DNA of 64,000 nucleotides, from NCBI GenBank assembly GCA_039654915.1, contig CM077600.1, forward strand, positions 68,643,992 to 68,707,991, written 5' to 3'. A model generated the notes under the pieces. The model searched no databases, was not told the DNA's origin, and saw nothing but the letters and a program-made list of their open reading frames with translations. A program made the position numbers and the translations under genes. The DNA comes from Aquilaria yunnanensis (lineage: Eukaryota; Streptophyta; Magnoliopsida; Malvales; Thymelaeaceae). Shown here piece by piece: positions 1 through 11,336 of this stretch; the stretch's first letter is position 1; each line of letters starts with the position of its first letter.

Positions 1-1021
1 ATATTTCGGCCTCTAAAGGAAATAGGAGGAGAACAATTTTCTCTCAAGAAAATGGAGCAAATGGAGTGCAAATTCGTGCTTAAAATGGCTAGCCTCTAAA
101 GGCTATTTATAGATGACCAAAAGGCACACCTTTGCACCAAGAAAGGTGTCTTTTTACTTTCTTTGGCTAAGGGTCATGTATGGTGGCGAAAATACATGTC
201 TTTTAGCCAAGGAACACTTCCTTTGGCCTATAACCACCCCATAACTACCTTGTGGTGAAAATACATGTCTTTTAGCCAAGGAACACTTTCTTTGGCCTAT
301 AACCACCCCATAATTACCTTATTGCCGAATATACATGTCCCTTAAAGTCATAGGACATCACTCTTGGTGCAATAACCACCCCAACCACCCTTATGGCCGA
401 ATATACATGTCCTTTCACTCAAGGAACACTTCCTTTGGATGAAAAGACATGTTCTTTTAGCCAATAGTCATCTCTTTTGATGAAGAGACATACCTTTACA
501 CAAAAGATGTGTCTCCCGGTGGTTTTGCGCTAAAAGCAAGGTGAGCTGGGAGAAAGCTAGCTCACTATGCTACTTCTGCACCATTGAGCTCCTCTGAGCT
601 CCAATCAAGCTCCATGAACTAAGGTCTAGTTCCCTGAACTGACCTTGAGCTGGAGTTAGCTACTCTCAGCTGAAGTGAACTGAAGTCCGGCTACATTCAG
701 CTACCAAAAGCTGAAGTGAGCTGACTTGAGCTAACTTGAGCTGAAGTCCTGCTACTTTGAGCTACTTATAGCTGAAGTGAGCTGACTTGAGCTGAAGTCC
801 AGCTACATTCAGTTACCAGAAGCTGAAGTGAGCTGACTTAAGCTGACTTGAGCTAACTTGAGTTGAAGTCCAGCTACTTTGAGCTACTTATAGCTGAAGT
901 GAGCTGACTTGAGCTAAAGGGAGCTACTTTTAGCTGCCTTAGATAGCTGTTCAAGCTAGAGTTAGCTCAATGAGCTCAAATCCTATCTTAAAAGGATCTT
1001 GGTGTGCCAAGAATTCCAACA
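1..1021 (-). mobile_element. Ty1/copia LTR, truncated by window start
   Basis: This is most of a long terminal repeat of the copia family whose complete copies flank element A. It matches the 15011-16103 part of that LTR and ends with the conserved CCAACA terminus, after which the 31-bp array starts. Read on the minus strand it begins TGTTGGAATTC. It holds a reverse-strand TATA box (104-111) and, from about 530 to 960, the AGCT-rich tandem repeats typical of this U3. Its other end and TSD lie outside the window, so solo LTR versus full element cannot be decided. The right flank starts GTTTG. Confidence 0.85.
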
Positions 1022-2911
1022 GTTTGGAATGAAGTCAAAACATTCACAACTTGTTTTGAATGAAATGGAAACGTTCCCAACTTATTTGGAATGAAACCGA
1101 AACATTCACAACTAATTTGGAATGAAATTGAATCATTCCGAACCTATTTGGAATAAAAATAAAGCATTCAAAACTTGTTTGGAATGAAATCAAAACTTTC
1201 ATGACTTGTTTTGGGTGAAAAGGAAGCATTCACAACAAGTTTGGAACGAAATGGAAACATTCCCAACCTGCTTGGAACGAAAATGAAACATTCAAAACTT
1301 GTTTGGAATAAAATCAAAAAATTCACAACTTGTTTTGAACGAAATAGAAACATTCACAACTTGTTTGGAATGAAATGCAAATGTCGACAACTAGATTGGA
1401 ATGAAATGAAAACATTCCCAACCTGTTTGGAGTGAAAGTGAAACATTCAAAACTTGTTTCGAATGAAATCAAAACATTCACAACTTGTTTTGATTGATAC
1501 GGAAATAGTCACAACTAGTTTTGAATGAAATGGAAACATTCACAACTTGCTAGGAGTGAAATCAAAACACTCACAACTTGTTTGGAATGAAATGGAAACA
1601 TTTACAAGTAGTTTGGAATGATAGGGATATAGTCACAACTTCTTTGGAATGAAATGGAAACAGTCATAACTTGTTTCGACTGAAATGGAAACACTCATTA
1701 CTTGTTCTGAATGAAATAGTAACATTCGCAACCAGTTTCAAATAAATGGAAACATTCACAACTTGTTTGGAATGAAATGGAAACATTCACAACTAGTTTC
1801 AAATGAAATAGAAACATTCTGAACCTGTTTGGAATGAAATAGAAACATTCCGAACCTGTTTCGAAATGAAAATGAAACATTCAAAACTTGTTTGGACTGA
1901 AATAGAAACATTCACAACTAGTTTGCAGTGAAAATAGAAACATTCCCAATCTGTTTGGAATGAAAATGAAATATTCAAACTTGTTTGGAATGAAATCAAA
2001 ATGTGAACAACTTGTTTTGAACGAAATGGAAACATTGACAACTTGTTTGGATTGAAATGGAAACATTCACAACTTGTTTGGATTGAAATTGAAAAATTCA
2101 CAACTCTTTTGGAATGAAGTGGAACCATTCACAACTAGTTTGGAACGAAATGGAAACATTCACAACTAGTTTGGAATGAAATGGAAACATTACCAACTTG
2201 TTTGGAATGAAAATGAAACATTCAAAACTTGTTTGGAATGAAATCAAAACAATCACAACTTGTTTTGAATGAAATGGAAACATTCAGAACTTGTTTGGAA
2301 TGAATTGGAAACATTCAGAACTTATTTGGAATGAAACGGAAACATTTACAACTAGTTTGGAATGAAATGGAAACATTCACAACTATTTTGGAATGAAATG
2401 CAAACATTCCCAACCTGTTTGGAATGAAAATGACACATTCAAAACATGTTTGGATTGAAATAAAAAAATTCACAACTTGTTTTGATTGAAATTGAAACAC
2501 TCACAACATGTTTGGAATGAAATGGAAACATTCACAACTAGTTTGGAATGAAATGGAAAAATTCACAACTTGTTTGAAATGAAAATGAAACATTCAAAAC
2601 TTGTTTGGAGTGAAATAAAAACTTTCAAGACTTGTTTTGAATAAAAAGGAAACATTCACAACTAGTTCGGAATGAGATTGAAACATTCGCAACTAGTTTG
2701 GAATGAAATAGAAACATTCCATACCTTTTTGGAATGAAATCAAAATGTTCACAACTTGTTTTAAATGAAATGGAAACATTGACAACTTGTTTGGATTGAA
2801 ATGGAAACGTTCATAAATTGTTTGGATTGAAAGAGAAACATTCGCAACATGTTTGGAATGAAATGCAAATATTTACAACTAGTTTGGAATGAAATGGAAA
2901 CATTCCCAACC
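1022..2911. repeat. 31-bp minisatellite array, block 1
   Basis: Tandem monomers of 31 bp with the core GGAATGAAATGGAAACATTC followed by a variable ACAACTTGTTT-type half. Variants recur in order (CCAACCTG, AAAACTTG and ACAACTTGTTTTG types), giving higher-order units; similar stretches recur 124 bp apart near 1044-1353 and 217 bp apart at 1881, 2098 and 2315 (4 and 7 monomers). The last five bases (CAACC, 2907-2911) are the left TSD copy of the element that follows. Periodic minus-strand open frames here are a by-product of the repeat. Confidence 0.95.
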
Positions 2912-3932
2912 TGATGCGAACCCCGATGGTATAAAGACCATGAAACTCGCCCAAGATGTTTTTCAAGCTCCACAAGACATCAAAGAGACTGGATTTGAAA
3001 CCCCCACCCCTAATCAACCTGTGATTAGAAACGAGAAGTATAGAACTCCAAGAACACAAGCACACTTGTGCACCAAGGCAGTCCACAAAGAACCAAAGAG
3101 AAAACCTCTCCAAAGAGCAATATTATTTCAAAATTTTTCTGTGTCTTTACACCCAGAATATGTGCCTTTATATAGGCCTAAACTAGGGTTAAAAGCTGGG
3201 CAAAATTCGCAGCCCAAGTCACCTAGGAAACCTAGTTACAAAGGACTCAAGAAAACCTAGTCAAACTTGGACTCTAAGACACTTTTAACACATGTTTAAG
3301 GTGTGCAGCGAATTCCTTTTATCCTAAATGACCTGAATCAATTCCATGGCCTAAATAACATCCTAAATAATGTAAATAAATATGAAAATAAAATAAAATA
3401 CGTTACAAAACAAGATTGGCCATAAAAACTCCAAAATAGCCTTCTTGGGTGATTCTGGCTTGTGTCTCCAACTTCAAGCTGAAATTCGAACTTGATGCAG
3501 CAATGATTTCTCAATTTTCAAATCATACAAGTTGTAGATCTCTTTCTTAGCTTCGAAACCACACTTGAATCACACAAAATGGACTTCGGAATCGAAAGAT
3601 ATTCCCAAAATACTGCAACTGCTTCTGAACCAGCGATAACTCGTAAATTGCGACTTTGAAGCTAAATTGGACCTCATTAACATCCAAACTGGGTTTGATG
3701 GTCTTCATATGACTTGTAGCTTCAGATGTTATCTTTCCAATGAATCAAGAATTACTCAATTCCGATCTGTTGAGCTGAAGATATGATTTTTCCACCAGAA
3801 CATCACCAATCTGTCAACATCCAAGCTTGAAGTGCACTAGTGAGCTCCTTAGCCTTCTCCCTTGTCAATGGTCCACTAGTTATCTTCAATGGGTCCTTAT
3901 CATCACTGGTTGTGCCTTCTTTGATCATATCA
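2912..3932 (-). repeat. 3' LTR of N1
   Basis: 1021-bp LTR. On the plus strand it starts TGATGCGAACCCC and ends GATCATATCA. It is near-identical to 7419-8438. The last codons of the N1 ORF (from 3932 down to 3803) lie inside it. Confidence 0.93.
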
Positions 3933-6505
3933 GCTCCCCCCTTCTTAGAAGGATTCGTCCTCGAATCAAAACCTACATTAGAAAAGGGAATTGAATCAAT
4001 AACAATGAAATGATCAACACATAAGCACTTACCTTTAACATAAGCACCAATAGCATTAGATGCTTGTGTATGGAGCTTTGATCTTGTGAAAAACCTGAAC
4101 CAATATCCAAATGCAATGATACCTCCAGGGTCAAAAACAAAGTTAGAAGCAATTAGCACAAAAAATCTGAAAGTTAGCACAATTTTTATTTTAACTCGAG
4201 GCATCACTTTAATTGCCTTTGCCATCTCAAAAACATTATTCTCAAAACTAGCAAAAGTGTTGGAATAATTTACCTTAGGAATGTCGTATGCACTCAAAAC
4301 AAATGGACCTAAACTCTCACAAGTATTATGGTTATGAAAAGCACAAGTTATGCATGTCAAGACAATAGTTTCCATAGGCCATTCAACCAAACAAGAATTG
4401 AACACAATGTGGCCTAAACTAATAACAAAACAAGGATGCACGAATTTCACAAAAATCCTAAGCATTTTAAATGAAACAAGATTGGAGTAGATAGGATTAA
4501 GTGAAACCAATTCAGTAGCAAACTTATTTTTGCATGTATATGCACAACAATGGATGAAATTTGTGAATGGGATGTGACATAAAACAAAGGACTCAACATA
4601 CCTCCTTAAAATGCTGAATTTAAAACCAGAATTTTCACTCAAAATAAAAACTTTCAAGTTCGGACATAAAGCAAAATGATCAAGACTCAAAAGTTTGTGT
4701 AATGCATGTGTCATGACAAAAAGATAATTGCTGGAAATTAAAGATTGACACACAAAAATGGGCTGAACATGAATGAAAATCAAAGAAGTATGAAATGCAT
4801 GGGTAACAACCAATTTATGCATGCAAAATTCCAAAGAAGTAGATTTACCTTGAGGCAAAACAAAATAATGTGAGATGGGTGCAAAACAAACAAATTCAAA
4901 AACAAAAGACACCAAAACAGATTTTTCCCCAGATAAACTCATGAAATTCAAAAGATCATTTGACAAAACCAAAAAATTAGAAGCTTTAAAATCATATTTT
5001 GTCAAAGTTTCATGCTTACTTCCTTCTCTTAATCTAGTTTCATGAAAACCATTCTTCAAAATAACATTACTAGCAAACACACATTGTTTGAGATTTTCAT
5101 GCAAAACCACATCATATCTAGGTGTAAGGAAGAAATACATTACAATTGTTGGACTTAGTCTCCAAGTATCTTCCTTTGGTGTAGAAACCACAAAATTTTC
5201 AACTTTGCCCTCAATGACTTCGGTTGGAGTTGCATTAATTTCATCCCTTGATTCTTGTAGTTCATCTCCACTCAATTCCTGAAAAGAAGACAACACAACA
5301 CTAGAAGAAGACTCCATTATGTTAGATGAAAGTATGGCTTCTCTATAGGTCTTTCTCTCTTCACTCGGCTTGGGTTCATTGCACTCTTGTCTTCTCTCAA
5401 CTTCGCACTCAATTTCTTCTCTCGGGAACTCTCCACTCTTCTTCCCCTCATGTTCACTCTTCTCACTTAATCTCTCGGTTGTTCTCTCAACTTTCCCCTC
5501 ATCACTCTTGCCCTCAACTTTCCCCTCTTTTTCTTTTCTCTCAACCTCACTTTGAAGTTTTCTTTGATCTTCCAAAACTTGTTGTGGTGAAAGTGGAACA
5601 AGCATGATTGACTTTTCTTGTTGCGATTGAGACAAGTCTCCTTTTGTGATCTCCATGTTTGGCTTGGGTACTTCTCTTACATCTTTGCTCCATGCTCCTC
5701 TCCATGTGGAAATTCCTCCTTGACACATCTTGGATGCCTTGGACCTTTTGATGATTTTCTCGGCCTTGGTGGCATAATAAAGCAAATCCTCCATGTTCAA
5801 ACAAGGTGCCATTTCCACTTTGTTGGCAATCTTAGGATTGAGACCATTAATGAATCTAGCAATGGTGGTCTCCTCATCCTCCATGATGTTGGCTCGGGTC
5901 AAGGTTATCTCCAAGTCTTTGTGGTAGTCCTCCACACTCCTTTGGCCTTGCACTAGCTTTTGAAGCTTTAAGCGTTGATCTCTATAGTAGGAGCTAGGCA
6001 CAAATCTCCTTCTCATTAAGGCTTTAAGGGCTCTCCATGTATGTATGGGCTCCTCCTCATTCCTTCTCCTAGAAGTAACATCCTGATTCCACCATACAAG
6101 AGCATAATTAGTGAACTTTATGGTAGCCAATTTAACCTTCTCTTTCTCGGAGTAATGATGGCAATCAAACACCATCTCAATCTTTTGTTCCCACTCCTAA
6201 TATGCATCGGGATCACTCCTCCCTTGGAAGGATGGAATGGTAAACTTGATGGAGTTGAGATTGTTGTCCTCTCTTGTCTCACACCTCCTTAAAAACCCAT
6301 GGTCATGCCAAACTCTTTCTTCCTCCTCGGGTTCTTCTCTCCTTGGTCCTCTCCTTGGTTGCAAGATGGGATTTGGTTTCCTTGGCAACCTCAAATCAAT
6401 GTCTTCAATCCTCCCCACAAGTTTATTGAGAGTTTCTTGAAATTCTCTCATGGTAGGCTCCTTATTGTGTCTAACTTCCATCTTTCTATCCTCCTGGCCC
6501 TCCAT
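3803..6505 (-). pseudogene. Gag plus unknown C-terminal region (N1), one nonsense codon
   Basis: Structural protein gene of N1. The ATG at 6505 matches the Gag start of F1/F2. One frame runs to 3803 and is broken only by a stop at 6197-6199, where N2 and F have Trp (TGG to TAG). The N-terminal third is a Ty3/gypsy Gag: a charged leader, then the WWNQ and [15 protein letters not shown] segments. Compared with F, the CCHC knuckle and protease are missing; the frame jumps to a charged linker ([22 protein letters not shown]) that in F joins protease to reverse transcriptase. After that come about 450 residues rich in Phe, Leu, Ser and Cys that I do not recognise. The end reads FDSRTNPSKKGG into the LTR. 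N2 has a colinear partner with in-frame size differences, which suggests past coding constraint. The mechanism is inferred to be particle formation with trans-supplied Pol. Confidence 0.8.
3934..3946 (-). promoter_or_regulatory. Polypurine tract of N1
   Basis: The reverse complement reads as an uninterrupted purine run, AAGAAGGGGGGAG, ending next to the 3' LTR. It is the expected plus-strand DNA primer and is also translated, in the gag-tail frame. Confidence 0.8.
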
Positions 6506-7404
6506 ACTCCTGAAAATAACAAAGATCCTCACAAACACTCACCTCATGTGTTTCACTCAAAATATGAACACTCAAAACACTCAATTTGTTAGTGAGATAT
6601 TGCTTATTCAAAGAGTTCTCCAAAGTTCTAAAAAAACTATCCTCAAAGCACACAAGAAAACTTGAATTTTTGAAGAACTATTTTGACTCCAAAAGAGGTG
6701 GGCTAAACAAGCTTTAAAAGACTCTAGGAAGCCCTTGCAATTGATGATTACAAGAACCACAAAGAAAGCTTTTTGGCTCAAAACAATGGGATAGGTTTTG
6801 GGGCGCATAACTTTCAACACTTTGAGAAAACTTCTTTTTGCAAGCTCTTTTCTTTTCTTTTCTTTGCTCTTTCTTTTTCTTTTCTTTTCCTTCCTTTTTT
6901 TTTCCTCCTTTTTTTTTTTTTTTGCTTGCTGTTTTGATGCTAACCAAACGTTCTCCTTGAAACTCCTTGCTGCCAAAGACAAAAAGTTAAAATTCTTTTC
7001 GGCCAAGACAAGAAAACTAGTGAAATTGGCACAATTTGAAGCAACTTTTTGATACCGAAACTTCCTCAACTTGGATCCTTCTTTTTTTGGTGTTTTCTTG
7101 ACTCTAGGATGCTAGAAACAATGAAAACAAAAAAGGTTAACAAGGCTGGACACGAAACAGAAAGATAAGAAATAATCAGGAACAAACAATTTGAAACCGA
7201 GAAAACTAGACAACACGGATTGACTTTTTTTGTTGTTTTTGTGATTTTCGGACATGAACAAGGATGGAATAAAAAGTGATAGACCTGAAACAAGATGAAA
7301 AAGGATTAAAACAGAGTATTAAGACACGAAATTACTGGAAAAAATTTAAGGAAAAATGAAGAGAAACAAGAACACAAAGATATGTCCTTCAATGGAAACT
7401 TGTG
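6506..7404 (-). other. 5' leader of N1
   Basis: Untranslated leader between PBS and gag ATG. It holds a pyrimidine-rich stretch (purine-rich on the coding strand) at about 6836-6932 and, just before the ATG, a GAG/GTGAGT and TTATTTTCAG pair resembling splice signals. No ORF of substance is present. Confidence 0.7.
6836..6932 (-). repeat. Low-complexity purine tract in N1 leader
   Basis: Plus strand is almost only T and C; the coding strand is therefore a poly-A/AG tract. The same feature occurs at the same place in N2, F1 and F2. Confidence 0.85.
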
Positions 7405-7416
7405 GCTCTGATACCA
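7405..7416 (-). promoter_or_regulatory. PBS of N1 (initiator tRNA-Met type)
   Basis: Reverse complement TGGTATCAGAGC, two bases from the 5' LTR end. This is the standard 12-base match to the 3' end of plant initiator tRNA-Met. Confidence 0.92.
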
Positions 7417-7418
7417 AC

Positions 7419-8438
7419 TGATGCGAACCCCGATGGTATAAAGACCATGAAACTCGCCCAAGATGTTTTTCAAGCTCCACAAGACATCAAAGAGACTGGA
7501 TTTGAAACCCCCACCCCTAATCAACCTGTGATTAGAAACGAGAAGTATAGAACTCCAAGAACACAAGCACACTTGTGCACCAAGGCAGTCCACAAAGAAC
7601 CAAAGAGAAAACCTCTCCAAAGAGCAATATTATTTCAAAATTTTTCTGTGTATTTACACCTAGAATATGTGCCTTTATATAGGCCTAAACTAGGGTTAAA
7701 AGCTGGGCAAAATTCGCAGCCCAAGTCACCTAGGAAACCTAGTTACAAAGGACTCAAGAAAACCTAGTCAAACTAGGACTCTAACACACTTTTAACACAT
7801 GTTTAAGGTGTGCAGCGAATTCCTTTTATCCTAAATGACCTGAATCAATTCCATGGCCTAAATAACATCCTAAATAATGTAAATAAATATGAAAATAAAA
7901 AAAAAACGTTACAAAACAAGATTGGCCATAAAAACTCCAAAATAGCCTTCTTGGGTGATTCTGGCTTGTGTCTCCAACTTCAAGCTGAAATTCGAACTTG
8001 ATGCAGCAATGATTTCTCAATTTTCAAATCATACAAGTTGTAGATCTCTTTCTTAGCTTCGAAACCACACTTGAATCACACAAAATGGACTTCGGAATCG
8101 AAAGATATTCCCAAAATACTGTAACTGCTTCTGAACCAGTGATAACTCGTAAATTGCGACTTTGAAGCTAAATTGGACCTCCTTAACGTCCAAACTGGGT
8201 TTGATGGTCTTCATATGACTTGTAGCTTCAGATGTTATATTTCCAATGAATCAAGAATTACTCAATTCTGATCTGTTTAGCTAAAGATATGATTTTTCCA
8301 CCAGAACATCACCAATCTGTCAACATCCGAGCTTGAAGTGCACTAGTGAGCTCCTTAGCCTTCTCCCTTGTCAATGGTCCACTAGTTATCTTCAATGGGT
8401 CCTTATCATCACTGGTTGTGCCTTCTTTGATCATATCA
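7419..8438 (-). repeat. 5' LTR of N1
   Basis: 1020-bp partner of 2912-3932. A TATA box (complement of TTTATATA, 7674-7681) lies in the promoter position for minus-strand transcription. TSD CAACC follows at 8439-8443. Confidence 0.92.
7674..7681 (-). promoter_or_regulatory. TATA box in N1 5' LTR
   Basis: TATATAAA on the minus strand in a conserved GGCCTATATAAAGGC context, shared with N2, F1 and F2 LTRs. It is the probable U3 promoter. Confidence 0.7.
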
Positions 8439-8842
8439 CAACCTGTTTAGAATGAAAATGAAACATTCAAAACTTGTTTGGAAGTAAATCAATACATTCA
8501 CAATTTGTTTTGAATGAAATGGAAACAATCACAACTTGTTTGGAGTAAAATGGAAACATTTAACGCTAGTTTGGAATGAAATGGAAACATTCCTAACCTA
8601 TTTGGAATGAAAATGAAACATTCAAAACTTGTTTGGAATGAAGTCGAAACATTCACAACTTGGTTTGAATGAAATGGAAACAATCCCAACTTGTTTGGAA
8701 TGAAACGGAAACATTCACAACTAATTTGGAATGAAATGGAATCATTACGAACCTGTTTGGAATGAGAATGAAACATTCAAAACATGTTTGGAATGAAATC
8801 AAAACTTTCACGACTTGTTTTGAGTGAACACGAAACCTTGAC
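8439..8842. repeat. 31-bp minisatellite array, block 2
   Basis: Same 31-bp monomers resume at the right TSD of N1. The block ends with TTGAC (8838-8842), the mutated left TSD of the following solo LTR. Confidence 0.95.
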
Positions 8843-10258
8843 TGAAGATTTCAGGATCTCATGATAATATACTCTTATGTTATCTTCTCATGTATATGCC
8901 ACATGCATATTTATTCATTTGAGTTCAACATGGGTATGGGCATACATAATTCTAATTCTTTACATAATTTATGCATTTGATATAACATGTTATATAGTAT
9001 GTTAATTTTACATACATATTGTGTCAATCAAATCCTAGCATGCTACTAAGAACATACATGTAAATAATAAATGAAACCTAACATGCTACTAAACTAAGAA
9101 AGAATGTGTACCTTTCTTCTTGGTTATGTGTGATGAAAATGAGGAAGAACTTGATCTTGGAGGAGCACCTTGAGGCTTGAATTGAGACAAAGAATCTCAA
9201 TGTTAATTCACCCATAATGCTCTAGAGAAGTGTCTAAAATTTCGGCCACTTAAGAAAATAGGAGGAGAACACTTTTATCTCAAGAAAATGGAGCAAATGG
9301 AATGCCAAGGAATTAATCAAATGGCCGGCCCCTTTAGCCTATTTATAGATGGCCAAAAGGCACACCTTTACACCAAGAAAGGTGTCCTTTAAGCCAAGGA
9401 ACACTTCCTTTGGCCAAGGGTCATCTATTTTGGCGAAAATACATGTCTCTTTGGCCAAAGAACACTTCCTTTGGTCTAAAATACACCTATTGGCCGAAAT
9501 AATGTAATAATGTGTCTCCTTGGCCAAGGAACATGTCTTTTAAGCCTATGTCGAAAATACATGTCCCTTAAGGCCAAGAGACATCACTCTTGGTGCTAAA
9601 ACCACCTCTTTGGCCGAATATACATGTCCATAGGGCAAGGGACATCACTCTTGCTGCTATAACCACCTCTTTGGCCGAATATACATGTCCATTCACTCAA
9701 GGAACACTTCCCTTGGATGAAAGGACATGTTCCTTTAGCCAAAAGTCATTTCTTTTGATGAAGAGACATACCTTTACACAAAAGATGTGTCTCTTGGTGG
9801 TTTTGAGCTAAAAGTAAGGTGAGCTGGCACAAAGCTAGCTCACTATACTACTTATGCACTATTGAGCTCCTTTGAGCTCGGACAAAGCTCCATGAACTGA
9901 GGTCCAACTCCTTGAGCTGACCTTGAGCTGGAGTTAGCTGCTCTCAGCTGAAGTGAACTGAAGTCCAGCTACATTCAGCTACCAGAAGCTGAAGTGAGCT
10001 GACTTGAGCTGACTCGAGCTAACTTGAGCTAAAGTCCAGCTGCTTTGAGCGACTTATAGCTGAAGTGAGCTGACCTGAGCTGACTTGAGCTAACATCAGC
10101 TGAAGTCCAGCTGCTTCCAGCTACTTATAGCTAAAGTGAGCTGACTTGAGCTAAAGGAAGCTACTTCTAGCTGCCTTAGATAGCTATTTAAGCTAGAGTT
10201 AGCTCAATGAGCTCAAATCCTACCTTAAAAGGATCTTGGTGCACCAAGAATTCCAACA
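8843..10258 (-). mobile_element. Ty1/copia solo LTR S1
   Basis: A single LTR of the copia family starting TGAAGATTTCAGG and ending TTCCAACA on the plus strand, with no internal region on either side. Flanks are TTGAC (8838-8842) and TTCAC (10259-10263), a 5-bp TSD with one change. The U3 AGCT repeats run about 9820-10210. It most likely arose by recombination between the two LTRs of a full element. Confidence 0.88.
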
Positions 10259-11336
10259 TTCACAACTAGTTTGGAATGAAATGTAAACATTCCCAACCTG
10301 TTTGTAATGAAAATGAAACTTTCAAAACTTGTTTGGAATGAAATCAAAAAATTCACAACTTGTTTTGAATGAAATAGAAACATTCACAACTTGTTTGGAA
10401 TGAAATGGGAACATCGACAACTAGTTTGGAATGAAATGGAAACATTCCCAACCTGTTTGCAGTGAAAGTGAAGCATTCAAAACTTGTTTCAAATCAAATC
10501 AAAACATTCACAAATTGTTTTGAATGATATTGAAACATTCAAAACTCATTTTGAATGCAATGGAAACATTTACAACTTGCTTGGAGTGAAATCGAAACAT
10601 TCACAACTTGTTTGGAATGAAATGGAAACATTTACAAGTAGTTTTGAATGATAGGGAAATAGTCACAACTTGTTTGGAATGAAATGGAAACAGTCATAAC
10701 TTGAATCGACTGAAATGGAAACACTCACAACTTGTTCTGAATGAAATAGAAACTAGTTTTGAATAAATGGAAACATTCACAACTTGTTTGGAATTAAATG
10801 GAAACATCCACAACTTGTTTGGAGTTAAATGGAAACATCCACAACTTGTTTGGAATGAAATGGAAACATGCACAACTTGTTTGGAATGAAATCGAAACAT
10901 TCCTAACCTGTTTGGAATGAAAATGAAACATTCAAAACTTGTTTGGAATGAAGTGAAAACATTCACAACTTGTTTTGAATGAAATGGAAACATTCCCAAC
11001 TTGTTTGGAATGAAAGGGAAACACACAACTAATTTGGAATGAAATGGAATCATTCCGAACCTGTTTGGATTGAAAATGAAACATTCAAAACTTGTTTGGA
11101 ATGAAATCAAACTTTCACTTCTTGTTTTGAGTGAAAATGAAACATTCAGAACATGTTTGGAATGAAATCAATACATTCACAACTTCTTTCGAATGAAATG
11201 GAAAGATTCACAACTTGTTTGGAATGAAATGGAAACATTCAAAACTAGTTTGGAATGAAATGGAAACATTCCTAACCTGTTTGGAATGAAAATGAAACAT
11301 TTAAAACTTCTTTTGAATGAAATCAATGTTGGAATT
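10259..11336. repeat. 31-bp minisatellite array, block 3
   Basis: 31-bp monomers between solo LTRs S1 and S2. Its last five bases ATCAA (11332-11336) are the left TSD copy of S2. Confidence 0.95.

Larger units (their letters stand above)
2912..8438 (-). mobile_element. Non-autonomous gypsy-like LTR retrotransposon N1
   Basis: A complete insertion flanked by the TSD CAACC (2907-2911 and 8439-8443). It has LTRs of 1021 and 1020 bp with TG...CA ends, a PBS complementary to initiator tRNA-Met and a PPT, and one long minus-strand gag-derived ORF. There is no protease, reverse transcriptase, RNase H or integrase. LTR ends, PBS, PPT and Gag match the autonomous element F2 (46498-53854), so this is probably a trans-mobilised partner. 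It is inserted in the 31-bp array. Confidence 0.93.

Noticed and set aside
1044..2500. Many minus-strand ORFs of 60-140 codons with repeating FPFHSKQVVNVSISFQTSCECF-like sequence in the array (also at 8498-8776, 10694-11110, 61183-62129)
   Set aside because: They are a by-product of a 31-bp repeat with few stops on that strand; the frame rotates every monomer, starts are arbitrary and no signal for expression is seen.
1022..2911. CRISPR-like array
   Set aside because: The 31-bp units are contiguous and diverged with no unique spacers, and the context is a plant genome.
7402..7767. Short ORFs within gypsy LTRs (e.g. 2889-3260, 7402-7767, 30978-31340, 35492-35932) with the shared TPTPNQPVIRNEKYR sequence
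   Set aside because: They are antisense or noncoding readings of the LTR R/U5 region, repeated because the LTR is repeated.
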